The position numbers and the translations under genes were made by a program. From Clostridia bacterium (lineage in GTDB: Bacteria > Bacillota_A > Clostridia > Oscillospirales > CAG-272), in assembly GCA_017552165.1 (NCBI GenBank), contig JAFZCF010000204.1, positions 1 to 18,768 on the forward strand: 18,768 bases of DNA, given 5' to 3'. The stretch's first letter is position 1; each line of letters opens with the position of its first letter. Below the pieces are notes generated by a model. The model did not search any database and had not been told where the DNA came from. It saw only the letters and a list, made by a program, of their open reading frames with translations. This document shows positions 7,077 to 14,149 of the stretch, piece after piece.

Positions 7077-7712
7077 TTACTGCCGTCCACTGACGATCGA
7101 CATCGCCTTTTCCGTAAGATCGGCTATTTTATCGAAATTCCCTTCTGCGATCAGGGAATCTCCGACCATAAACGAACCTCCGCAGGCAAAGACCGCGGGG
7201 CACGCGAGATACGTTCCGATGTTATCCTCGTTTATCCCTCCGGTCGGCATGAACTTTATCATGCCGTAGGGAGCGGAAAGCGCCTTTATCGTCTTTACGC
7301 CTCCGTACGCCTCAGCCGGGAAAAACTTAACTACCTCGAGACCGAATCCGAGCGCCGTCTCGATCTCACCGGGAGTAACGACGCCGGGCACGACGGGGAT
7401 CCCGTTTTCGACACAGTATCCGACGACCTTTGGGTTCAGCCCCGGGCTGACGATGAATTTCGCTCCGGCCCCGACTGCGGCGTCGACCTGCTCGACCGAA
7501 AGGACGGTGCCCGCCCCGACGAGCATATCCGGATACGCCTCTGTTATCCTCTTTATCGCCTCGGCGGCGCATGACGTGCGGAAGGTTATCTCGGCGGCCG
7601 GGAGACCTCCCTTTATGAGAGCCCCCGCGAGGGGCACCGCCTTTTCGACGTCTTTGATTTTTATGACAGGCAGCAGCTTCAGTTTGCCTATCTTTTCAAG
7701 AACCTGGTTCAT
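7077..7712 (-). CDS. eda: 2-keto-3-deoxy-6-phosphogluconate / 4-hydroxy-2-oxoglutarate aldolase
   Basis: This 211-residue class I aldolase cleaves a 2-keto-3-deoxy(phospho) sugar acid to pyruvate plus an aldehyde, commonly glyceraldehyde 3-phosphate, in the cytoplasm. Family motifs are complete: PAAEITFRT with the general acid/base Glu41, GAGTV (66-70), FIVSPGLNP (86-94), KFFPAE with the Schiff-base Lys129, and the phosphate-binding PTGGI (156-160). The length matches the family norm. A GAGGTGA ribosome site precedes the start, 11 bases after the dehydrogenase stop. It is the last gene of the long operon, so it likely performs the terminal cleavage of the pathway. A matching dehydratase (Edd/IlvD or enolase type) is not in the window. 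The preferred substrate could be the 6-phospho-gluconate or -galactonate form, or an unphosphorylated analogue. Confidence 0.95.
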   Translation of the reverse strand: MNQVLEKIGKLKLLPVIKIKDVEKAVPLAGALIKGGLPAAEITFRTSCAAEAIKRITEAYPDMLVGAGTVLSVEQVDAAVGAGAKFIVSPGLNPKVVGYCVENGIPVVPGVVTPGEIETALGFGLEVVKFFPAEAYGGVKTIKALSAPYGMIKFMPTGGINEDNIGTYLACPAVFACGGSFMVGDSLIAEGNFDKIADLTEKAMSIVSGRQ

Positions 7713-7723
7713 TTTTGATCACC

Positions 7724-8674
7724 TCACTTGTTGACAACGTACTTTTCCGCCCTGCCGTCGTTTTCCAGCAGAGAAAACAGATTTGATATGGACATTTCCG
7801 TCATGCCCGCGACTGCCTCCGCGGTGTGCGCGCCGGCGTGCGGCGTCATGATGACGTTCGGGAACTCGTAGATCCTGTGCTTCTCAGGCGGCTCTTTTTC
7901 AAATGCATCGAAGCCCATACCGTATATCTTGCCGCTTTCGATATAATCGGCGGCGGCGTCGAGATCAATCAGCCCTCCGCGCGACGTGTTAACGATTATG
8001 ACTCCGTCGCGCATCATGCCGATCCTCTCGCGGCTTATTATGTTCCTCGTGCCTTCGGTGAGCGGGACGTGGAGCGATATTACGTCGCTGCCCTTTACGA
8101 GATCTTCGATCTCACAGACTGAAACACCGTTTTCTTCAGCCCACTTCCGGTCGATATACGGGTCGTAAGCAAGGACTTTCATCGAAAAGCCCATGGCCCG
8201 CTTCGCGAGCGATTTTCCTATCGCTCCGAGGCCGATTATGCCGATCGTCTTTCCGTATATTTCCCTTCCGTTGGCTCTGTCCCAGTTTCCTTCCTTCAGT
8301 CTGCCGTTCAAATACGGAATCTGTCTCGCCGCAGACAGGATCAGACCCATCGCAAGGTCGGCGACCGACTGGGTATTGGCTCCCGGCGTGTTCGTTACCT
8401 TTATACCGAGCTCCTTTGCGGTTTTTATGTCGACGCGCTCGTAACCGACTCCGTATCTCGACACGGCTCTCAGCTTTGGCGCCGCCATGAGGACCCTGCC
8501 CGTTATGTCGTCGAGCCCGGCAAGATACCCGTCTATATCCGCAACGAGCGGGAAAAGCTGCTCTTCAGTGAGCGGCTTGCCCGTCGTGTTGAGAATGATC
8601 TCCGCTTTTTCCGAAAGGTCGGCGATTATCTCTTTGTTTTTGCACAGAGAGGTCGGCGTGACAAGTATTTTCAT
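7724..8674 (-). CDS. D-2-hydroxyacid dehydrogenase (PGDH-like, NAD-dependent)
   Basis: This 316-residue two-domain oxidoreductase interconverts a 2-keto acid and a D-2-hydroxy acid using NAD(P). The substrate-domain loop SRYGVGYERVD (72-82) is typical. The Rossmann motif GLGAIG spans 148-153. The catalytic Arg is in NTSRGGLID (Arg232), the Glu in DAFEKEP (256-262) and the His in TPHAGAHT (His279). A D-type acidic residue after the second strand (YDPY, 170-173) suggests NAD. The ATG at 8672-8674 is chosen because it forms a TGATG overlap with the previous stop and has AGGA just upstream. A start six codons earlier lacks a ribosome site. At about 316 residues it lacks the regulatory domains of serine-pathway PGDH, so it acts in the catabolic operon, possibly on a keto-sugar acid or on a glycerate/hydroxypyruvate product. 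Confidence 0.93.
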   Translation of the reverse strand: MKILVTPTSLCKNKEIIADLSEKAEIILNTTGKPLTEEQLFPLVADIDGYLAGLDDITGRVLMAAPKLRAVSRYGVGYERVDIKTAKELGIKVTNTPGANTQSVADLAMGLILSAARQIPYLNGRLKEGNWDRANGREIYGKTIGIIGLGAIGKSLAKRAMGFSMKVLAYDPYIDRKWAEENGVSVCEIEDLVKGSDVISLHVPLTEGTRNIISRERIGMMRDGVIIVNTSRGGLIDLDAAADYIESGKIYGMGFDAFEKEPPEKHRIYEFPNVIMTPHAGAHTAEAVAGMTEMSISNLFSLLENDGRAEKYVVNK

Positions 8675-9264
8675 CAGTCCTGCGCCTTCCATTTCGGGTT
8701 GTCCACGATCTCGGGCCTGCCGTCTTTTTCAACTATAAGCTTGCGGTATCCTTTTGTTTCGATGGTGCCGTAGTTGTGACCGGCGTCGCCGCGGAAAACG
8801 AAAAACGTGACGAGCGGGGTGCTTCCCGTGTTAATGCTGCGGTGCGCGTATCTCTCGGGAACGTAAAGCGCCTCTCCCGGGACGAGTTTCGATACCCTGA
8901 CGTCGCCCTCGGGATTTTCCATCATCATGTACCCCTCGCCGGAGAGGCAGTAGTAGACCTCGGCGGTCTCGAGGATGGTGTGAAAATGTCCCTTTGTCAT
9001 GTGATACTCGTCCCCGACCTTGCCGGGATATGTGATGCTCGTCCCGAAGGCGAGGTTGCCCGCCTCCTCGGGACAGCCGAGCTCGTAGAACTCGTATACC
9101 ATCCGGTCGCCCTCGGCGAGCGCCTTTGCGTACGCTTCATCGTCCGCAAACATTCCCTTCATCTGGGAAAGCATGCGCTTTGTGGACTCGGCTTTTGCAG
9201 AAAGACCGTTCACGAAATCAAAATCGACCGAAAACGGAAGAGAAAAATCAAAGTTGTTCGCCAT
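8674..9264 (-). CDS. Cupin-type glucose-6-phosphate isomerase homologue
   Basis: This 196-residue protein is a metal-dependent cupin of the archaeal-type phosphoglucose isomerase family, which interconverts an aldose phosphate and a ketose phosphate. The signature region reads YHMTKGHFHTILETAEVYYCLSGEG (87-111). The putative metal ligands His93, His95, Glu102 and His141 have exactly the spacing of the ligands I recall for the Pyrococcus furiosus enzyme (88, 90, 97, 136). The second cupin motif includes PGEALYVPERYAHRSIN (129-145). The ATG at 9262-9264 has GGAGG seven bases upstream, and the gene starts four bases after the previous stop. A 16-codon longer reading frame was rejected. Placement in a sugar operon suggests a pathway-specific isomerase, not the housekeeping glycolytic enzyme. 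Its true substrate may be another sugar phosphate. Confidence 0.9.
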   Translation of the reverse strand: MANNFDFSLPFSVDFDFVNGLSAKAESTKRMLSQMKGMFADDEAYAKALAEGDRMVYEFYELGCPEEAGNLAFGTSITYPGKVGDEYHMTKGHFHTILETAEVYYCLSGEGYMMMENPEGDVRVSKLVPGEALYVPERYAHRSINTGSTPLVTFFVFRGDAGHNYGTIETKGYRKLIVEKDGRPEIVDNPKWKAQD

Positions 9265-9268
9265 ACCT

Positions 9269-10204
9269 TCACCTCCCGCAGACCTCAGCGGATTTTTTGT
9301 CGATAGCGTCAAATTTTTCTTTCGTCAGATCGAGGTGGAACACCTCGGCAATGACCTGCGTCCAGCCGTGAAGAAAATAAATCCAGCCGTCCTCGACGTA
9401 AAGATTGTTTTCTTCCTTCTGCTCGAGCGCCTGATACATGAATCTTAGGTCACCGCGGTAGTTGAATTCCCAGACAAGACTGTTATACGGGAACACGCAG
9501 CCGTCGGACAGCGGAGAGCCGGGGCGGTCCTTGCCGAGGCCGGTCGCGTTTATCACAAGGGAATTGGGATGGAGAGACGCGAGCACTCTGTCGTTGTCCC
9601 TGGCGTCCGGCGCGAGGACGAACTCCATGTTCGCCTCCGGGCGGATTTCGCGGAACATTTTTTCGATATTCTCGAGACGCGGAAGCGAACGGTTGGAGAC
9701 CACGAGACGGCGCGGGAGTTTATCCTTTTTCAGGATGTACGAGCCGACAGAAATCGCGCTGCCGCCGGCGCCGAGGATGAACACGTCTCCGCCGTTGTCC
9801 CACCAGTTTTCCGGAAGGAAGGCGTCGAGCGCGAGGCCGCTCGTTATGGGATCCTTCGCGTATCCCTCGAGCCGACCGTCCTTCTTCGAAATGGAAGACA
9901 TTTCACCGAACATGCGGGCGTACGGATCGAGATACTCGAACATGTCGCTCGCCGCGTTGTAAATGTCGATCTTGTGGGTCGTCACGAGCGCTCCCATCGA
10001 AAGCGGATCGTTTTTGATAAAGTCTACGACTGCCCTGTAATCCGCGGGGTCAGCGTGGATCGGAAGATCGATCCCCTTTATGACTGCGTCGACGCCGAGT
10101 ATTTCCATCCAGTACGGAAACAGCTTCATAATCGACGATTTGGTGGTGGTGACACCTATGAAATACATAGTGGGTGTCGTCGCTTTTTCAGGTAAAACAA
10201 TCAT
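9269..10204 (-). CDS. Shikimate-dehydrogenase-like NADP oxidoreductase, divergent substrate pocket
   Basis: This 311-residue protein has the two-domain shikimate dehydrogenase (AroE/YdiB) layout. The catalytic Lys78 is in LVTTHK (73-78), where classical enzymes have NVTxPxK. The partner Asp118 is in GYAKDPITSG, where the usual motif is GxNTDG. The Rossmann loop GAGGSA (145-150) is intact, and NRS (171-173) with a nearby Arg favours NADP. The SxS element that binds the shikimate carboxylate is degenerate (KSSIMK, 22-27), and the NTD Asn and Thr are replaced. The Lys-Asp dyad is therefore kept while the substrate contacts are changed. A good AAGGAG site lies eight bases before the start, which overlaps the previous stop as ATGA. 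None of the other genes in the window belongs to aromatic amino acid synthesis, so it probably oxidises or reduces a sugar-derived or cyclic polyol intermediate. The fold call is secure; the reaction is unknown. Confidence 0.88.
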   Translation of the reverse strand: MIVLPEKATTPTMYFIGVTTTKSSIMKLFPYWMEILGVDAVIKGIDLPIHADPADYRAVVDFIKNDPLSMGALVTTHKIDIYNAASDMFEYLDPYARMFGEMSSISKKDGRLEGYAKDPITSGLALDAFLPENWWDNGGDVFILGAGGSAISVGSYILKKDKLPRRLVVSNRSLPRLENIEKMFREIRPEANMEFVLAPDARDNDRVLASLHPNSLVINATGLGKDRPGSPLSDGCVFPYNSLVWEFNYRGDLRFMYQALEQKEENNLYVEDGWIYFLHGWTQVIAEVFHLDLTKEKFDAIDKKSAEVCGR

Positions 10205-11124
10205 TTTTTTATCTCCTTGGGTACAAATGATATCGCTTTGCGCGGGTTGTCACGGATCATGAGTTCAACCGTTTTTTCATCAAATCCGTGCCCGCGCAAC
10301 TTTTTGATGAAATTATTTTCGAGATAATCGAGACCGACGGCCGTGTTTTCGCAGTAGCTGCGGAGTCTCTCTCTCGTCGTGTCGAGGCCGAGCAGGACGT
10401 TTTTTTCGTATCCCGCGCCGCAGACCCTGCCGATGATTCCGATCTCGTCCTCGTCGGTATGATATTTCGGTCTCGCTATGGTGTCGTATTCGAGGAAGGC
10501 GCCGCGGCGCGCCGCCTCAATATGGATCCCGATATCGGGCTCCGTCCTGTCAAGGTGACAGAGGATCACGCAGGATTCTTCTACCCCGAGCCGCGCGTAG
10601 AAATCGAGCAGACCGAGCGCGTCCGATCCCGGGTCGGTGTGGACGATGACCTTCAGCCCCGTTTCTGACGCCGTCCTCGCAGCCGCGGTGTGGAGGACTT
10701 CGTACCTGCCGGTTATTCCCTCTTTTTCGACAGCGGTCTTTATTATCCCGCATCTCCCGGCCTGACGGAAAAAGCTTCTCCGAAGGTCGTATTCCCTCGC
10801 CTTCAGGACCCGGCTGTCGTCGCGATAGAAACACAGCTTGTGAAATCCCGTGGACGCTACGATTCCGATCCCGGACTCCGCCGAAAGTCTCCTGAAGCAA
10901 CCGAAATCTCCTCCGACGTTCAGCGGCTGGCAGTCGACGAGAAGCGTCCCCTTTTTCAGCAGTTTAAGTTCGGACAGCGACTTCTCAAAATCGTCGATAG
11001 GTCTGACCGGCGATTCGGGGCCGAGAAAACTCCCATCTATCCATATGTGTTCGTGACAGTGAAACAAATCAAAGGAATCCGGTGAAAGATCGCCGTTAAC
11101 GGTGCGGATTACTGCCATGCTCAT
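10201..11124 (-). CDS. Phosphotriesterase-family metal hydrolase, probable sugar (phospho)lactonase
   Basis: This 307-residue TIM-barrel protein belongs to the amidohydrolase superfamily, phosphotriesterase branch. All expected metal ligands are present: HEH on strand 1 (His24, His26), the bridging Lys129 in GIIKT, His162 in VHTDPGSD, His190 in CHLDR and Asp248 in GLDTT. Bacterial relatives of this branch in sugar operons include lactonases acting on phosphorylated pentonolactones, so hydrolysis of a sugar lactone or phosphosugar lactone is the best guess. True organophosphate hydrolysis is unlikely. The ATG at 11122-11124 overlaps the kinase stop as ATGA. A second in-frame ATG two codons in is also possible. 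Its 3' end overlaps the shikimate-dehydrogenase-like gene by four bases, so the two are translationally coupled, possibly as consecutive oxidation and lactone-opening steps. Confidence 0.9.
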   Translation of the reverse strand: MSMAVIRTVNGDLSPDSFDLFHCHEHIWIDGSFLGPESPVRPIDDFEKSLSELKLLKKGTLLVDCQPLNVGGDFGCFRRLSAESGIGIVASTGFHKLCFYRDDSRVLKAREYDLRRSFFRQAGRCGIIKTAVEKEGITGRYEVLHTAAARTASETGLKVIVHTDPGSDALGLLDFYARLGVEESCVILCHLDRTEPDIGIHIEAARRGAFLEYDTIARPKYHTDEDEIGIIGRVCGAGYEKNVLLGLDTTRERLRSYCENTAVGLDYLENNFIKKLRGHGFDEKTVELMIRDNPRKAISFVPKEIKK

Positions 11125-12605
11125 GCCAGAATCCCGCACTTTTCAAGCAGATCCGCATATTTTTCGGCATATGGAACGTAGATCGCGTGTTTCTTTTCAT
11201 TCTGCTCATATACGGCGCCGACCGAAGTCAGGCGCTTCGCTGTCGAAACGAGATCGCCGTATATGCCTACCCCATAGCCCGCGAGCAGCGCAGAGCCGAA
11301 AGTCGCCGTGTCGCTCCTCGTAGTCACGCGGTATTCGGTGCCCAGAACGTCAGCTTTTATCCTGTTGAAGCACGGGCTCGCCGAGCCGCCGCCGGTACCG
11401 ATAACGGCGCCTATATCTCCGATTCCGAGGATATCCGCGTACATCCTGTATTCGTAGGCTATCGACTCCATGATCGACTTGAATATCGCGCCCTTCCCGT
11501 GGGTGAAGCCAAGTCCCCAGAACATTCCCCTTACCTTTGGATCGTTCGGGCACGTCCTCCCGTTGAAATGCGGTATAAAGAACAGTCCGTCGCTGCCCGG
11601 CGGTATTTTGTCCGCCTCTTCTTCAAGTTCCCGATAACTGCATCTGCCGTCGAGTACGCTGTCCCTGAACCATTTCAGGCACAATCCTCCGCCGGAAATG
11701 TAAGCCATCGGCTGATACAGTCCCGGGAGCACGTGGTGCGGGAACAGAAGCGTTTTTTTGCAGACGTCCGGCTTGTATTCGGTTGTGCACACTGAAAACA
11801 CGGACGCCGTCCCGGCGCCGTCAAAGCATTCTCCGGGCAGAACCACACCCGCACCGAGCGAGGTCGCAGCCTGATCCCCGCATCCAGCCACGACGGGCGT
11901 TCCGGGGCTGAGCAGGCACTGACGCGCGGCTTCTTCCGTTACCATTCCTATAATGCGGTATGGCTCAACGATCTCAGGCATTTTTGACTTTTCAACGCCG
12001 AAAAGCCCGAGAAGTTCATCCGACCATTCCAGCTTTTCATTGTCTGCAAAACCGGAAAAATGGAGATTCGTATAGTCAATATACGCCTCATCCGCTTTTT
12101 TTCCGCACAAACGCAGAACGGCGTACGTCACGGGCTCGACGTACTTGTCTGTCCTGCCGTACACGTCGGAATACTCGCTTTTCCATCTGAGTATCTTCGG
12201 TCCGTGTGCGTAAGTGACCGGACATCCCGTCAGAGATATAACTTTTTCTTCGGCTTCATTTTTTACAAGGTCAATATAAGGCTCACACCGTCTGTCCAGC
12301 CAGGAATCAAGGGGGGTGGTCGGATTAAGATCGCGGTCGACACCGAGCATCCCCGCCATTTGCCCGTCCATCCCGACGGCTTCAATATCCGACGGATCAA
12401 CGCGCGTTTTTTCGATAACGCTTTTTACCGTCCTGAGGACAGATCCGTAGATCTCATCGGGATCCTGTTCGACAGCGCCGTTTTGAGGGTAAATTAGATT
12501 CGATGCCTCAAATGCCGAATCGACGCTTTTCCCGGCAACGTCGTATAAAACGGTTTTTGTCCCCTGTGTGCCTATATCGATGCCGATGATGTATTTTTCT
12601 GCCAT
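11121..12605 (-). CDS. FGGY-family carbohydrate kinase (xylulokinase-like)
   Basis: This 494-residue cytoplasmic kinase has the two actin-like domains of FGGY kinases and phosphorylates a ketose or polyol with ATP. The phosphate-1 loop is IGIDIGTQGTK (7-17), the catalytic Asp244 lies in GCGDQAA, and an adenosine-loop GTGGGSAS follows near 405. The region matching the xylulokinase motif GQMHG is GQMAG (81-85), so the sugar-contacting His is replaced by Ala84. The WND motif is WLD (102-104). This suggests a different ketose from D-xylulose. The length is normal for the family. The start lies three bases after the solute-binding protein stop and has only a weak ribosome site, so translation is probably coupled. 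Upstream isomerase and epimerase genes make its likely substrate a ketose from that route. Confidence 0.93.
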   Translation of the reverse strand: MAEKYIIGIDIGTQGTKTVLYDVAGKSVDSAFEASNLIYPQNGAVEQDPDEIYGSVLRTVKSVIEKTRVDPSDIEAVGMDGQMAGMLGVDRDLNPTTPLDSWLDRRCEPYIDLVKNEAEEKVISLTGCPVTYAHGPKILRWKSEYSDVYGRTDKYVEPVTYAVLRLCGKKADEAYIDYTNLHFSGFADNEKLEWSDELLGLFGVEKSKMPEIVEPYRIIGMVTEEAARQCLLSPGTPVVAGCGDQAATSLGAGVVLPGECFDGAGTASVFSVCTTEYKPDVCKKTLLFPHHVLPGLYQPMAYISGGGLCLKWFRDSVLDGRCSYRELEEEADKIPPGSDGLFFIPHFNGRTCPNDPKVRGMFWGLGFTHGKGAIFKSIMESIAYEYRMYADILGIGDIGAVIGTGGGSASPCFNRIKADVLGTEYRVTTRSDTATFGSALLAGYGVGIYGDLVSTAKRLTSVGAVYEQNEKKHAIYVPYAEKYADLLEKCGILA

Positions 12606-12608
12606 GTT

Positions 12609-14063
12609 TTACATGTTGTTTTCCAGGATGTCATCGATCATTTCCTGGATATTCGCGATTATTCTGTCGCCCGTTTTTGACCACTGCCTGGTGAATGCGC
12701 TGGATTTGCTCTGGACGAGACTGCCGACAGTCCAGGCAACGCCCTTTGCCGAGATATAAGCGAGGTCGTACGTTCTCGATTCAAGAATCAAATCGAGAAT
12801 CGCAATCGACTCGTCATCACGCGTCCCCCTCTGCTGAAGAGCGTTTTCGTAATATGCAGGCCTCGTTATCCTGTACGACGCCTCGCAGAGCGCGCTCATG
12901 ATATTCCCGAGCTTTTCATCGTCGTTGCAGTTCTGCATAGGTATCAGCATAATGGGAGAAGCACCGCCGACGTGGGTTATGTACTTTTTCTGAGATTCGT
13001 CGAGCTTTGGATACGGTATAACGCCGTAGTTGGACTCCATATTGCGGAACGTTTCAAGGTTCCTCAGTATTATCGCGCAAATGAACGCCTTATCGTTTCT
13101 GAAATAATCAAGAGTTTCATCGAGGGAGTCTATTTCATCAGCCGCGTCGGAGTTGAACATCTCGGCAAGTTTTTCAAGCATGCCGGTTATCTTTGCCGCC
13201 GGAACGTACGCCTCGTACTCCCCATTGGTGATTTTGCTGCGGACGAAGCCGCAGGCAAACGGCCAGTTCATCGCCATCGAGTGCCTGTCCGCAATGTAGC
13301 CGAGAACATCCTCGCCGATCTCGTATTTGCCGTCTCCGTTGACGTCTTTCTTGCATTTTGAGACTATCTCTATAAATTTGTCAAGCGTCCAGCTGCCTGA
13401 GTCGACAAGTTCATAAAGATTTTCGTCGAGAAGAAAATCGTTGTAAACCGATTTGTTGTAAACCATTGCGAGCGTATCGTCAATTTCTGTGATGAGAACG
13501 CTCCCCGACATGAGATAGAGCTTTCCTTCTATAGAGAGGTTGCTGAACGCCGACTTATTCCACCACGGTTTGTTGTAATCAATGTTAAGATCCATCCAGT
13601 TTCTTCCGAATCCGGCTGTCAGGACGCTGATACAACCATGCTTGTAGAGGTCGTAGACATCGATCGTCGTATCGCCGCTGTTGATAAGCGTGAGCGCCTC
13701 GCCATAGGCGTCGGTCGACGGAAACGCCTCGACCTTGATGTTCAGGTAGTTGTTCACGTAATCGTTTCTGCGATATACGCCTGTTTTGATAATGTCGCCT
13801 TCGGGTATATCCTCGGCGTCTACGAATATCTCCTCGGTAAATCTCTCCTGATCGGCGATCGTCAGAAAAGTAAACGATGCGCCCCTGTAATCTTGTTTGG
13901 CAACCGACGTTATGACCTTGTCACCGCTGACCGGCTTTCCTCCTTCGTCCGTCTCAGGCTGTGTCAGCGGTTCGGTAACGTCGCCGGGTCCGCTTTCGGA
14001 ACACGCGGCAAACGCGCAAATCAGCATCACCGCAGCCATTATCGCAGCAAATATTTTTTTCAT
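12609..14063 (-). CDS. Extracellular solute-binding lipoprotein (ABC sugar uptake, family 1-like)
   Basis: This 484-residue exported protein has a short basic N-terminus, a hydrophobic helix and a lipobox FAAC with Cys21 for lipid attachment. An acidic Pro/Thr linker follows (22-48), then the two-lobe periplasmic-binding fold. Family-typical segments include WWNK near 167-170, YNDFLLDENLYELV (207-220) and SWTLDKF (224-230). An EF-hand-like calcium loop DVNGDGKYEIGE (240-251) is common in Gram-positive members. The ligand is probably an oligosaccharide released by surface enzymes. No permease or ATPase gene lies nearby in the window, so it must work with a transporter encoded upstream or elsewhere. 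A GGAGGG ribosome site five bases before the start is the strongest inside the operon, consistent with the need for excess binding protein. Confidence 0.92.
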   Translation of the reverse strand: MKKIFAAIMAAVMLICAFAACSESGPGDVTEPLTQPETDEGGKPVSGDKVITSVAKQDYRGASFTFLTIADQERFTEEIFVDAEDIPEGDIIKTGVYRRNDYVNNYLNIKVEAFPSTDAYGEALTLINSGDTTIDVYDLYKHGCISVLTAGFGRNWMDLNIDYNKPWWNKSAFSNLSIEGKLYLMSGSVLITEIDDTLAMVYNKSVYNDFLLDENLYELVDSGSWTLDKFIEIVSKCKKDVNGDGKYEIGEDVLGYIADRHSMAMNWPFACGFVRSKITNGEYEAYVPAAKITGMLEKLAEMFNSDAADEIDSLDETLDYFRNDKAFICAIILRNLETFRNMESNYGVIPYPKLDESQKKYITHVGGASPIMLIPMQNCNDDEKLGNIMSALCEASYRITRPAYYENALQQRGTRDDESIAILDLILESRTYDLAYISAKGVAWTVGSLVQSKSSAFTRQWSKTGDRIIANIQEMIDDILENNM

Positions 14064-14149
14064 AAGAACCCTCCGTCATTGTGTTTTTTTTCCGGACACC
14101 CAGTACCGCAGCACGACGCGTCCGATATTTTCATTTTTTCTGGGCTGCC
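14064..14149 (-). other. 86-bp leader between GH2 and solute-binding protein genes
   Basis: This is the longest gap inside the long operon. On the minus strand it has A-rich runs and the GGAGGG ribosome site near its end. CGGAC (14093-14097) can pair with GTCCG (14120-14124), and CCCAG (14099-14103) with CTGGG (14140-14144), in an interleaved order. The stems are only 5 bp and may be chance. No promoter with both boxes and no intrinsic terminator for the minus strand is evident. Confidence 0.4.

Noticed and set aside
6965..7090. 42-residue N-terminal extension of the first LamG protein
   Set aside because: It would include the promoter and would bury the signal peptide, which begins naturally at the ATG ending at 6964.
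10201..11124. True organophosphate-degrading phosphotriesterase
   Set aside because: The metal ligands are shared across the whole family, and the sugar-operon setting fits a lactonase-like role much better.
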